A DNA stretch of 64,000 bases from Kryptolebias marmoratus (lineage: Eukaryota; Chordata; Actinopteri; Cyprinodontiformes; Rivulidae). The translations under genes were made by a program, and so were the position numbers. Of the stretch, positions 48,567 to 61,800 are shown one piece after another; the stretch's first letter is position 1, and every line of letters starts with the position of its first letter. The notes under the pieces were generated by a model. That model saw only the letters and a program-made list of their open reading frames with translations, did no database searches and was not told the DNA's origin. The DNA is taken from positions 13,111,591-13,175,590 of the forward strand of contig NC_051439.1 in assembly GCF_001649575.2 (NCBI RefSeq), given 5' to 3'.

Positions 48567-49560
48567 GTGCCTCTCTCATTAGCGGCAGCTTATGTAATCA
48601 GTGTCCCACAGGTATCTAGCACTTTCCCCGCCCTTTGCCTGGCTGCCTGCTGCCTCCTGCAGGACCATATGGGAGCACTGACCTGATGAGCAGGCAGCTG
48701 GAGGTACTGAGTGAGGGTAATTAACACTGGCCGATGGCCTCTCAGGAGGAGAGAGCATGAGAGGGGTCCTCGGAGATTGTGAAGGTCAACTTTGAAAGGA
48801 CTCTCATCGCACACACACTCATGCACTTGCTAAATTTATCACAAGGTATGTGGATGGGTGGCACACCTTGATTAAAGAACAGACATTTCAAAGAATCCAT
48901 GCATCAGTGCCCTTTTTCCTCTCTGAAATATCCTCTGAGAGGCTTGAAAACTTGTTGCGAGAGTGACAAACTCTGGTACCCCCTGCCTCATGCTGTCACT
49001 TTGCTTTTACTACAGTCAGATCCACAGCGCCCCAGCTAGAGAATGCATAAATGTTTAAATTGCTCACAGTGTCCTCTGGCATTACTATCAACAAGCATCT
49101 AAAGCAGGGAAGGCAAAGTCCTCTATGGTCCCTCTTTCACATTAAGATTCATTGACATTACTCTTCAGTGCTCTTCTCCATCAGCCTGTGGAGGACAGGT
49201 CTGTGTGTTTGACGTTATTTACTGAAGTTACATAGAGCAAATGAAATGGGAAAATATCGGAATGAGTAAATATTATTTATAAATAATAACATCATAACAT
49301 GTTTTCCATGTCTATGTCATTGCTTTATGAAACAGCTTGTAATTTTGTTCTAACATTTCACTGCTATTCTGGTAGAAATATTTTGTTATTGTTGCAGGAG
49401 ATGCCGCAGGCTGTACCTGAAGTGCAACAGCTAGCTGCTGCTGCAGCAGCTATTTGTGCTTGCAAATAATCACAAATTTGGATGTAGGTTTTGTGCAAAG
49501 TAAAAATGACAGGAATAAATAGGTTAATAAAATTCTGCTCACATGAACCAGAGTTGTTTT
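47400..49560. other. intergenic region, unc79-prima1, first part
   Basis: No gene seen. Contains TG-rich runs at about 48365-48455 and a GA tract at 48535-48568. Open frames are short and without codon structure. Confidence 0.7.
48535..48568. repeat. (GA)n tract
   Basis: Interrupted GA dinucleotide run of about 34 bp in intergenic sequence. Confidence 0.93.
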
Positions 49561-49579
49561 GGTGGATATTACTGGATTC

Positions 49580-49870
49580 ACTTTTAGCTTTTAGCTAGTT
49601 TTTTACTACTTTTAGCTTCAAGTTGGAAATCTGCTACTTTTTGCTTGGCTTTTAGTTAGCTTTTTGTTACTTTTAACCTTTAGCTAGCCTTTTGCTGCCT
49701 TTAGCTAACATTTTGCTAATTTTAGCTTATAGTACATATAGCTTTTATTTATCATTTTGGTACTTTTAGCTTTTAGCTATTGCGCTGCTTCTTTTAGCTT
49801 TAATAACTCAGTTTCTTTAGCAAATTTCAGCAGTTTTTAGAATTCACATTGCCTTTTTGCAGAAAATGCA
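49580..49870 (+). repeat. TTTTAGCTA-type degenerate minisatellite, copy D
   Basis: Units such as CTTTTAGCTTTTAGCTAG and CTTTTAGCTTTTAGCTATTG, ending with TTCTTTAGCAAATTTCAGC, close to the end of copy A (CTTCTTCAGCAAACTCGAGG). Same orientation as A and C. Intergenic, downstream of unc79. Confidence 0.85.
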
Positions 49871-51192
49871 ACGCTTTAATGATCAGATTAAGAGCTTGCG
49901 CGACATCTGACCTGCAAGTTTTCTGTTTTGCATCGTTAAGCCTCGTGAGGTGAAATACGCCCGATAACCACGGTTCATTAAAACTGCTCAGTGTGAGACA
50001 GACTGAGAGCATGTCCTCCACCACGGGGGGGGAAACCCGAGCAACGCCTCCACCAAAAGCTCTGCCCACAACAGAGCATCGTGCACGCAAAGATGGACAC
50101 AAGCTCAGTATTTATAAAACAGACTCACTTCTTTCGCCTTCACTAAATTTCGATCAGCTCCTCTTCTTTTCATGCAACTGTGATGTCTTTTGTCAACACA
50201 ATGGACTGCGGATCCAATATTATGTACAGTTTTATTTACAACTGAAAACTCAGCAGTGAAATTGACTTATGCACATATTTCTATCTGTTTGGTATAATGC
50301 ACAAACTGTGTGTGTACTATTGATTGCCATATATACATTAATGGCTTGCTCCATCAACATGACAACATTGACACACATCTAAATGGTTGCACATTAAGAT
50401 TTACTATGTATATCTGTTACACTGTACATGAATTAACAGTCCAGAAGGCAGATATTTAAATATCAATATTTACATTCATGCATCCATCATTTCTCTCTTA
50501 TAGGTAGGGTATACTGTTAGCTAATACCTGTGCATGTTTAAATGCAAGCGTGTGTTTTTATTTTTCATCCAAATTTCCACAGTTTAGTCAATATCTATAC
50601 TTAACTGACAGGACGGCACTCTGAGTACACCCATCATCTGCATGCACACTCACATACAGACAGACGCACACGCACACATGCAGCCACGCACCGACACACG
50701 CAGATTTAATGTAGAAAAGAAAAGAAAAGAAAAAACGCAGAGCAGTTCTGTTTTTCCACCGAGGATGTGGAGGATGGCTGTGACAGCACTGAGTCACACA
50801 CGTCCCCTCTGAGGCCATCCTCGGTGCAACCTGATCTCTCACTATTGGCTAAATCTCCTGTCTGTCACCAGTCACAAAGTCAGCCCTGGGCTCAGGTCCC
50901 CTGTTCCTATAGAGATGGGTTAAGCCCCTCTTGACAGATAGAAAAAAGAAACATTGTCAGATCTGGACAAAACATGGCTGAAGGCATCTAGCTGACCCCG
51001 AGAGTGGAAACACAAAGTTTAATAATCCAGATGAGTTGTGATATAGAAGGTGTGCTTGCATTGTCTTACCACTTTAAAAAAAACAGGGACTGTCATGTGA
51101 TGCAGCGCAGAAATGATGTTTGGAATACACACATTCACCGAACTCGTCAAAGAGACCTGGACCTGGAAACTAAAACCTCAAGGAAAAAGACA
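49871..51192. other. intergenic region, unc79-prima1, second part
   Basis: AT-rich, no gene seen. A CA-rich patch at about 50638-50700 and an (AAAAG)n stretch near 50713-50732 are the only simple repeats. Confidence 0.7.
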
Positions 51193-51923
51193 CGGGTAGC
51201 AATATATAATACAACCAAGTTCTTACTGGGTCTTTATTGGGTTTATACCTGGTATTTTCAGGTATATATTGGGTACTTGCTTTGTATGTATTGACCAGGT
51301 ACTTACTTGGTACATACCATGAACTTACGGGCACTTACCTGGTACATGCTGGGTGCTTAACAGTACAAAACTGGAACATATCAAATATGTACCTTATCTG
51401 GTTTGTATTGGGTACGTACATTCTGGGTACTTACCAGATGTGTAATAGGTACATACCTGGTATTTATTAGGTGCTTACTAGGTTGGTACCAGGTACTTAC
51501 TGGGTTCAAACAGGCTCTGTACCTGTTACTTACCAATATGTACTGGGTACATACAGGGTACTTACAGGTACAAAGCTGGTCCATACCTGGTATTTACATG
51601 GTATGCAATGGGTAAATACCTGGCACATATCAGGTACATACTTTTAATTACTGGGTACTTACTTGGTATGTACCTGGTATTTAAGTGGTATTTAGCAGGT
51701 ACAAACCTGCTACTTACCAGGTACATAACAGGTATACTGGATACATACAGGGTACTTACATGGTATGTACATTATATTTAGTGGGCAGGTACTGGGTCTG
51801 TACCCGGTAAGTACCAGGTACCTGTTATATACCAGATAAGTACCTGGTGTACCCAGGTAAGTACAAGGTTTTTATCTGGTACATATTGGGTACTTACCCA
51901 GCTGAAGTATATATTGCTACCCG
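51193..51923. mobile_element. TIR-bounded element with GGTAC minisatellite core (about 731 bp)
   Basis: The left end CGGGTAGCAATATATA (51193-51208) and right end TATATATTGCTACCCG (51908-51923) are exact reverse complements over 16 bp. Between them lie roughly 60 imperfect units of about ten bases built around GGTAC, for example GGTACTTACTGGGTACATAC and ACCAGGTACCTGTTATACC-like phrases. There is no open reading frame for a transposase. The structure resembles a non-autonomous foldback or MITE-like DNA element whose interior has become a minisatellite. No obvious target-site duplication flanks it. It lies just beyond the prima1 3' end. A partial relative occurs near 54.3 kb. Confidence 0.7.
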
Positions 51924-52452
51924 GAAAAACTAAGAGCAAAACACAGAGAAAGTGTGTTTCAACAAACTGACTGCAGCCTTAAAGCATTGAAACGTCACAA
52001 TTGAATATCCTTGTTTACAAATTATTCACCCAGAAATCAAAGCTATAAAGAAATAAGACAAATTAATCAAGATGTTCAAGATTTGTAAAGATGTGTGTCA
52101 CTTACAGGATATTTTTTTTAAGTATAAAAATAAATTTAAGATAACTAAATAGAGCAAATAAATACATGAATGACCTAAATATATTACAAGGAGCTTAAGT
52201 CTCTTTTTGGCATGGTAAAATAATCCGAATGTTGGTATCTCCATGTTTCTTCCTCCCTCTCTCTTTTGTTGGTAAAATATTGATTTCTTTAAATTGCATA
52301 GTCAGATGAATCCAGATCTCAGAGCCAGGACCAACAGTCGCATTATGCCTCTCACGGAGCATTCGCCTCAGATATGGGGGGGAAAAAAAGATGGACGGCG
52401 TGGGAATGGGATTGTAAAAAAATGTTGCATTCTCTATAAAAACTGCATGCAT

Positions 52453-52458
52453 TTTATT
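52453..52458 (-). terminator. prima1: candidate prima1 poly(A) signal AATAAA
   Basis: First AATAAA on the minus strand after the prima1 stop codon, giving a 3' UTR of about 440 nt. No transcript evidence; longer 3' UTRs are possible. Confidence 0.5.
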
Positions 52459-52879
52459 AGTGGTGTGTGGCGACGGGCCGTCCTGTCTGGGTGCCTGCGG
52501 GACTGCAGGGCTGCGGCGCTGTTCCACTGCAGATGTCAACAGTGCGTGAAGTCTGGATCTGCTGCAGACTGGCAGACAGTCCCTCTCCAGCCTGTAGCCA
52601 ACCAGCCTGTCAGCAACACTTGCTCTTACTAAAAGCATAATGTTCAGTCTGCTGTGCCGCTTTTCACACCACGGGGAGTTGCGGATCTTTCAGTCCTTTC
52701 TCTTTTGATTTCTCTTCTCTGAGTGGCATCTTCAGTCCCGGCAAAGCAATTAGGGAAGGTTTTTTTTTTTTGGTGAAAACCTCAGGTGAACCCATGTTGC
52801 ATTCTAGTCAAAAGGGAGAGTCAGAATAAGGGGAGATGAAGCGGTGAGTCTTTTCCCGTGCGCACCAGGACGGATTGAT

Positions 52880-55800
52880 CTAAACCACAGTGTTGTTTGT
52901 ACTCATGGTCTTCTTGTGACGGATGCTCATGGCGTACTCCCCACGACTCGTCCCGTTCTCCTCTTTCCGCAATGGTTTCCTGTGAATAAACATTTTCACA
53001 AACGTGAGAGGGATTTCTCTAATAGAAAAAAAAAAAATGAAGATATAACTTCCACCCTTAGCAGCATGTCATTACACAGAGTTTCACATCTGTCCATCTT
53101 CGGGATGATTTGATTTCTCCTGCTGCTCTGGTCTGGATATGCTGGTCTAAGCTATCCTTTCTAATAAGCTCAATATTTAAAGGTCAATTTTGCCGGGAGA
53201 CGAGAGTGAAAAATACATCTCAGCATGGGGGATAGGGAAATTACCTATTTAGACTGGTAGATGCAATCTTCTCCCTAAGTAATGAGACATGTGGTTGTCA
53301 AAACAATTTGAGGATAATATCAATACACAACCCTCGTATTTGACTCCGTCTGAATGCTGGATGGGCTTCAAGACTCTTTCCTTTCTGTGAGGAAGTTTTG
53401 CTGCAAAATACAGCTGCAATCCACGGTTCCCATTACTGCTACTGGTCTGTAAAGAGCAGGATCATTCAATGCAGCCCCTTTTCATGCGCTCTTTTATTGC
53501 CTTTGTGGTTATATTATATTTGTCCAGTGTACTGTAGCTTTTGCACCGACCCCCTCAGCCGCTGTCCCCTCCACTCGCTTACGTAATGCAGAGACAGTTC
53601 ACGCAGCCATTGTCCCACTCAACACTGTAAATTGCCCTCAGCCGCACAGAGGACCCTTGAGCAACATCTTAACCCAGCGTCTCCTCCGCACTCCCTCTCC
53701 TCGTCTGAAAGCCCAGGCCGCCCGGCGCGACTTTGACAAATAGTCACTCTCGGCCCAGTCCAGCACAATTACTTTGACCTTTTCGGGCATCGAGAAAACT
53801 GAGCAGAAAAGTGAGTCCTTAGGGGGAAATGAGCTCACGCATGACGTAAGGCGAAGATTTGTAACTGCTGGGCCATGAAATTGTTACCTTTAGATTTGCA
53901 GCTGAAGACTGGCGTCTCCTGTTTTTTTAAATGAACAGGAGAATATTTTAATAAGGAAAGTCTGCAAGGTTTTCCGTTCTCTACAGCTTTTACCAACAGT
54001 TCAGTCCATGTTTTACACACTTTACTATGACACCACTTGGCTAAAGATTTCAGTAATAAGATCTTTTCTGCCTGTTTTGGAGCCAGTTCATCCCCCTTTA
54101 TAAAGTAGTTATTAATTCTTTAGAAATGGTTAATCATGAGTTTGTAAACACTTTATAAAGGATTAACAAAAATTTAGAAAACAGTTACAAAACACTGTTC
54201 AGACACTAAAGCAGGCTGACCTTTTGGTAAAATCAAGAGCAGCGCTTTTATTAATTTCTTCATAATTTACTGGATATTTCAAATCTCCAATGTTTGTCAG
54301 GAGCAATACATAATACAGCCTGGTATGTACCTGTAAGCGTATCAGCTAATGTACCAGGTTAAGTACTCTGTATGTACCATGTCAGTACAGTGTAACAAGT
54401 CACTTTATAATGAAGCTTCCACAGGTACCTGGTATGTCCCAGGTAAGTACTAGTGTTGTACCAGGATGTACTGCTTGCAGTATTCATTTTAAAATTAAGT
54501 TGAGCAACCAGCAAAAAAGTACATTAATCTGAATTACAGCAAATTATTTTGCTAAATACTGTGACTTATAATATTTCATAAATGACTGTTAATAAAGTGT
54601 TTCCAAACGTAAAAATAATCTATGTTTTATTATGTCAACCTTAAAGCTAAAAGAGAGTAAGATTGAACAAAACACGACAACAAAATCAACAACAGAAAAC
54701 TCAGCCGACCCTCCAAACCCACTTTGTAGAACATTAATTTTTAAAATGCAACTATATGTTTTAATTTTGATGTTTTTGTTTTTCCTGCTGCGTTTTACAA
54801 CTAAACTCAAGTGCACCAGTACACCTGTTGTCTTATACTTATTATGCTATTATACTATTACTGAATCATCATCTGTTGAATATACTGTATATGAAAATAT
54901 TTGATATTATCTACTAGTGCACCTGAATGAAAAAGGACAGATTATATTATTCATATCCAGGTTGTAATATTGTTCCAGCTCATTGAATGATTTTATTTTT
55001 TCTGGCTAATCAAATATGTTTGTTTAGGATATGAACAATAATCTCACACTGATTGTGAATATTTGTCCTAACATTTTAGAGGGCCTTATGATAAATAAAT
55101 GATTCTCCCTTCCATGGATGATAAAGACCTAACTGTTGTAAAGGCTGGTAGAAGTTAGACAAATGGCTGCAAGAAGAAAAAAAAAAAAACGAGCTGAAAA
55201 TAAAAAGTGAGACTATGACTAAGACTTGCGTCAGCTGGCAGGGGTCGTATCTCTGAACACACCAGGGACACATACTGGCCGAGAGGGACAGACAATGCCT
55301 GCTGCGTCCCAGTGGGACGCGGGGAAAGCCCTGGAAAAGAAAGTGGAAACACATCCTGCTGTGGGGGTGCTGATGCTGGACTGATGCAGCTGCAGCTTAG
55401 GGATTTGGGATACACCTAGTTTCCTTCTGAGGGACAGCGTTGTTACAGCCAGCTTGGGAATTCTTCTACTTACAGAGGACAATGTTAACTGGCTTGTAAT
55501 GTTGCAACTTTTTAATATACATTGTTGAGCCATTAATGAGCCATTTAGTTATTGTATTTGGCTAGTTATAAAACGAAGCATGTTATATCAAGCCCCACCA
55601 CCACTACCATCAAAAAGAGCAACAAAAAAAAACATGTTCTAAACAATCTCACAACAATTTAAACAACAAAAAAAGGGAAGCAATTCCTTCCTGATGGAGG
55701 AATCTCCCTGCAGCGTTTTCAGACCCAAGCAAGTTTTCAGCTTTCATAATTGTCTATTAATACATTTATTTAATCATCCTTCTAATTAGTCTCCAAATGC

Positions 55801-58800
55801 CCACTAGACCCTATCATTCTAAAACTTTGAACTACATGGTGGTGGCTGCATCATTATGTGGGGTTGTTTTTTCTGTGGCAGCAGCTGAGCAGACTCGAAG
55901 GAAAAGAAGAATGAAGAAACTCTAAAGTAAAGTAAGGTCAGAACATCTTTTAATGTGATCAGAGGGAAAGTTTGCATTTCACCAAGACTTTTGACACAAG
56001 CATGCTTTGAAGGAGTGAATATCGCCTGTCGCCCTGCTTATCAAAGCCTTAAAATGTGTGCTCCAAGTAGGTGTTGGGAATGATTTTTAGCTTAATATCT
56101 GCAAAAATAACTGAGTTGTAGTTGTTGTTGTATTTGATGAAAAAGAAGAGAACCTTCCAGGGGATATATAGGCTAAAGTTACCGTAACGCAGGATCGTTC
56201 TCAAGGAGGTAAACCAAATTGTACATAGTGATTTTCTTTCAGCTGATATTTATCTGACTTTATTGCTGACCTTTGTTTTCCTGTTTCCTCTCCTCTTATC
56301 AGTTAGATTGGGTTTGCTGACTCTGTATCCTTCCTAAATGCTTAAAAATAAACATTTAGGAAGGACAAAAAAGGATCCCCCACTTCTCTTCTGGCCCTTT
56401 AAAAAGAGTTTATAAGTGGAATATACTCGTGTTTGCTGCAGCTCATTTGCGCTAATTATGCTTTTAAAGCATTTTATTGGGTACAAAGAAAGGGTAGCAG
56501 ACCTTAAAAAAAGATATTTATGTGCTGTTTTATGTGACATGTTGATGCACAGTCTGAGAGGAGTCTTTCAGCCTTGTGTTTATCCCCGGGACGTAATCTC
56601 CTCTCAGACTGACCGTGTCGTTTCGGGCCACCGCTCGGGGCAGAGCACCGGGGCCCTCAAGCCGACCTCTACCCGGGCCTTCAATAATAAATGGCACACT
56701 GTTGACACATGGCAGGTGGCAACACAACACTTCACAGGTTAGATGAATATTTCATATCAAAGCTGTGCAATCCCGGCGCAGTCCCCCCCCCCCTTTTGAA
56801 GTTTGGGGAGTGGATCGCGGTGAAATTAGGACATGTGTTGGGCTGTTCACAATTACTCCAACCATCTGGAAATTGGAGTGACATCCTATGGTTGAAAGAA
56901 AAGGAATTAAAACACAGACTGTAAAGATCTGTCACCAGATTTGATGGGGCTGGATTAGCATATTGAAAACAAAACAAACTAAATTATTAGTTCATGAGTA
57001 AATATATTTTCATTGTATCTTCGGTTGAGTATTTGTGATTTTCTGTGTCACTTTTGGACCAAACCAGCCATGATCTGCCTTTGGACGAACTTCCTAGAGC
57101 AGTAAGTGATTAAAAAAAGCCTTCATTAGTCACTTGGTTTGAGTTTTATTTGTTTTGGCTTCCTGGATGGCCGACTGCCTGGACTGCAGCATCATGTCGT
57201 TTTGCTTTGGATGGCACAGCAACACTAAAAACACAGCATGTGTCTGAATCCTCTTCTCTATGCTTGCACACACCAGCCTCCCTGCGGAGTGGACTTTGGA
57301 AAAATATTGTATGGAAGTGTATTTTGTTTTGTTTTTTTTCTTCTTAGCCTCTTTGCCTCTGACAGATGACTGGCAGCCCAAGATTGTAGAAAATAACTAA
57401 AGGCTAGGAGGGCTGGGACCTGCAGAGCCTGGCTCCTCTTCAGGCTGTGGAGCACAGACTTTGGCCCTCAGCCAGATGATTTTCATTGGGAAAGCCCAGA
57501 TCACTGAGAGGCTGGAGGGGCTATATATAACCGTTGTGTTTTTCTCAGTGACAAACCCTTTCTCACATTGTTATTGACTAAGATGCTCAATTACTGCCTG
57601 TGCTCGCCTTGGTGGACACATTTTATCTGTTCTTTCTGCAGCGCTGTTTCCTATCTGTTCCTCTCAGGAGTGATCGATGATTAGAGCGTTCATGGCTAAG
57701 ACTTAGAGGAGTCACATTTTTATCTTGCCAGCTCCCATTGTGGCTGCCGACTAATAAATATCCAAGGACCCAGCCTGGACCTGTGTGATATCTCTGCCTC
57801 GTTCAGGGCAGCCTGGCGTGGCATGAAGCCTGCAGTCTCGAGCTCAGTGAGCTTAAGGACACAACCTGCTTGCATGTATAAAAGATGTAGCCCGCGACTG
57901 AATGACTGCGCAAATTAATTCATAAATAATAACTTGGGTTTAGGGCTACAGCTCGTATTGCACCAACACTTTCTTACCACTGCTGTATTAAAAAAAAAAA
58001 GGTGCCCCTTGGCTACACGGGGGGCTGGAGGATTGCCATAATGAACTCCTGAGCCAACCACCCATTACTTCCGCTGCTTGACTTTGCCTATTTGTTGTTG
58101 AAAAAAAAAAAAAAAAATGGAGGAGTACATTTCTGCTGAGGGAAGTCATATCTGGTGAACAGACTTAATATAGTTCCATAAATATACCAAGGTATGAATC
58201 TAAATCTCTTCAAAGTTGCATAAATACAATAAAGAATAGCTCCTAATTTTTGCACACGAGGCTGTTGGTGCAAGTCGATGCTTACTCTATAATTTATAGG
58301 ATAGTGTAAAACTGCCTACATGATGCATGTATATATGTAAAGATGTTGTGTGCTTGTGGATGAGTGCATCCAAGTATCACCTGGACACTTTGCACAATAC
58401 AAATAAACACTGACTATTAGTATTTGCACATTTAGATAGATGCCAAAAAGCAGGTGTGACACAAAGGTTAGTTCTGTTTGTTCTACAGGCTATACCCTCC
58501 TAGGTTTTTTCTTGCAAATGGGCTGAATGTGGGGAAAACTGCAACAACTTTGTCTTGACATTGCTTGGTTTTTATGTTTCCAAAAGCTGCTAAAGAGGCT
58601 TAAGACCATTTGGGAAAATAATATCAGTGTATTGTTTGGCCACTGTGCACTTTTGTTTCATGATCCTGTTTTGTTGACATAGTCTGTTTCCTGATGTTTT
58701 TATTTTCTTTTTGTTAAACAATCTTGCTTTCTGCTCTCCTTGCACACCAGGTCCTGCTTTTTTTTACCGCCGGACCTGCACTCTGTCATGTCTTTACCTA

Positions 58801-61800
58801 CAAACCTATAACTTGACGTTTTCAGTTGCCTTGTCTGCTGCCGTGAAAGGTTGGTGATCATGTCTGCGTCTGCCTGTTAGCAAAATGTCTCATGAACCAG
58901 TGGACTGATTTTAATGAAACTTGAACTTCAAGATGGATTCCGCACATTCATGCTGGACGCCACAGCTAACCTTAGCAAACACAAAAAGGGCTACAGCTCA
59001 GTCAGTCTTACAGATATTGAGCTAAAACTTGGCGTGTTAGTCGGAGAGTCATTTTTCATCATCTAACACATAATGCAGTAGCTTTGTTTAAAACTTTAGC
59101 ACACAAAACAGCAGGTGAAATACATGCCTTCAAGGAGTTGACTTCTGTTGTTTATTCCCAACAGGTCATGTTTTGGGCGTTTCCGGATTCCTTGTCTGTG
59201 CAGCACTTTTTGTTTTGTTTAAAACCAATTTCACCACTTTAATTTACTTTTCCACCTGCGTCTGGAGCCTGCCCATCATCACAGTATTTAGCATGATGAC
59301 GATGAGTAAAAATGATGCAACACAGCAGATGCACATATCTGAACTTTCATTATCCGACTGTGAGACGATCCAAAAGTTTGCCGCAAAACATCAACCGGGT
59401 TGCAAAAAAGGTGTGGGGACATAAGATGCAAATTAATTTTAACCTATAAAAGTTCCATACGGAGCATTATTTTCTGGTGTCAATATATTCCAGATTTGAA
59501 ATCTGCTTTGAGAGTCTAAGAAAACAGTGTGAAGAGGGAAATGTCAGTAGAACCAATAAATGAGCTTGACATGGATCAACATGGGAGCCCTTTCAGGTTA
59601 GGCTTCAGTAAAGGAGGAAGGGTTGCTGGTGTGAGATGCTCGAAGCCAGGTGGACATTTTGGTGTTGAAGACTGACTTTGAAACTTGTATCTGGAAAATA
59701 CTTCCATCAAGCAGCGGTGCATGAAAAAGTGTGCAGGATCGAGGAAGGACGTGCTCTTCATGCAAAAATGTTGCTCCATCACTGACAAATACACCACCGC
59801 TTGGCTTTGCTTGGCAAGAAATGCCCCAACAGCAATTCTCCTTCATCTCTTGACCCAAATCCTATATTTAAAACTATTGGGTTCTTTTAAAAATATAAAA
59901 TTTTACGTAGAGGGAAAGATCGCTCATCACTGTCCCTTTTTTAAATTGTTTTTAAAGCAAAATATGTAAAAAGAGAAAGATCTGTGTCTAACCTTTTGAT
60001 AGCCTTGTAGCAGATGATGATGGCTGAAAGGAGGAAGACAACAGATGCGCAGCCAACTGTCCCAAGGACTATAATATCCATCTCCATCCACCACGGCCTC
60101 AACAATGGCACCATGGGCTCTGCCACTGAGGAACAGCAGAAGAGAGGTACAAAAACAGAAGCATGTTAACACAATCTATCAAATGCAGAAAAAGATGAGA
60201 GGTATCCGCTTGAGTCACAACGCAGACTGGCTTCATTTTCACACATAGAAAACGGAGCATGTTCTCTTCTGCTCTCTGAGTCAGGAGGTGTCCTCGATTG
60301 TTCTGTAGGTCTTAGGTTCAGCATTCAAAGATATCCAGTCTGACACCATGAATCATTTAAGGACCCGTTAGCCTTCCTTACACCAGCACTCTTGTCCGCA
60401 CCAATTACTGCTGCAACAACCCCCTGCTCTTTCCACATTAGATCTGTGGAGTAAGGCCACTCACCCGCACATTGTATAACATTATGTGCATCAGCAAGTC
60501 CGCGTCTGTAATGCAGAACTTGCAGTGTTTTCTGCTCTTCCAATGTCTTGGAATTCGTTACAAATGCAGATTTATTCCAATTTAATACAGCTTAGAAAAA
60601 AAATTAAAATCCTCCACTTTACATGACAAACTTGTAACTTTGCATGAACTGTTATTTTGTTAGAAACGAGGCTAAAGGTGTACACCATAGCAACAAATAC
60701 TCCTAAGTGACTTCTAATTTTCCAGCCCAGCAGACTTTCATGGAGTAAAAAAGATGGCTCTCCCTGTTCCAGCACCTCACATCATAAGTCACTAAATACA
60801 AAAGCTCTGCTCAGCCAAACTTCCTTTTTAATCCTTCGTTTTGTTGGCGGCTGTAGAATTTAATTCAGCCGGTGTTAAGGATCTCCAGATAAGGCACGCT
60901 CATTTGAATTAACCTCGCTTACGGGTTCTTTTAAGCACACGGATGCTTACTTAACAGACACTTCTTCGTCTTTGAGACAGCCGTGGATTCAGTCATTGTC
61001 CCAGTTTTTCCTCGTCCGCCTTGCATTTTTAAACACTTCAGTTTGAAGCTGAAGTTCTGCTCAAATCAGGCTATAAGAGGAATATCAAGATAACTAAGCG
61101 TCTCTAAGGTAATGGAGAAATGAGTAAAAAAAAAAAGAAAAAAAAGGAAAGCTCTACAAATAAATTATTCATGGTGTCTCCACCCTCTGCAAACAGTTCT
61201 GTGTGAAGTTAAAATAGAATATAAATTGGCCAACTTATCATGTTTATCAGAACACGCTGCTGCTGTGAAGGCTGCAAACATGGAGAGGTAAATTTGTCAC
61301 AAGTAGGCATTCAGGCCCTCACTTCTGATTGCAGTCAGATGGCCATGGCAGCACTCATGCAGCTACCTTGACAACAGTCACCAGAGGGTCTATAACTCCT
61401 GATTCTAACTCATTCGATGAGTCAAGGGGGGGAATCCATCCATATTGACCAGACTCTAAAAAAAAAATCATTGGAAGTGATAGATTAAAACCTTGCTCAA
61501 TGATTAAGCACTCTTCCTGGCTTATAATGTGAAAGTCTAGGGGATGAGTGATTCTAAAATCTTCCCAGTAATAGCTCAGAACGGCTGCATCATCAGCAAC
61601 GCCTGTCCAATATTTCAGCGCGCTGCTCATTTAGGTGCTTGTGACAACGTACAAATCATATCAACTTTCAGCGAGCAGGCCGGAGAAATATGTTTGTCAA
61701 TCTGTCAGTGGATTTACCGTCTCAGAGCGAGACGGAGGGGCCAGGGATGAGGAGGGGCGGCCACAGCACGGATATGCTACACAGGCACTAAACTTTAAAA

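Larger units (their letters stand above)
52980..59992. other. prima1: prima1 intron 3
   Basis: 7-kb AT-rich intron. It contains a partial copy of the GGTAC element near 54.3 kb and a dispersed repeat copy at 58.87-59.08 kb. A hydrophobic plus-strand open frame near 59.2 kb is not supported as a gene. No other exons or RNA genes recognised. Confidence 0.8.

Noticed and set aside
49827..50102. 91-codon minus-strand open frame in intergenic DNA
   Set aside because: No domain, no splice context, overlaps the end of repeat copy D.
52195..52638. 147-codon minus-strand open frame
   Set aside because: Falls in the probable prima1 3' UTR and just beyond; no recognisable domain.
59173..59424. Hydrophobic 83-codon plus-strand open frame
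   Set aside because: T-rich DNA gives hydrophobic residues on translation; lies in a prima1 intron next to a dispersed repeat, non-ATG start and no similarity.
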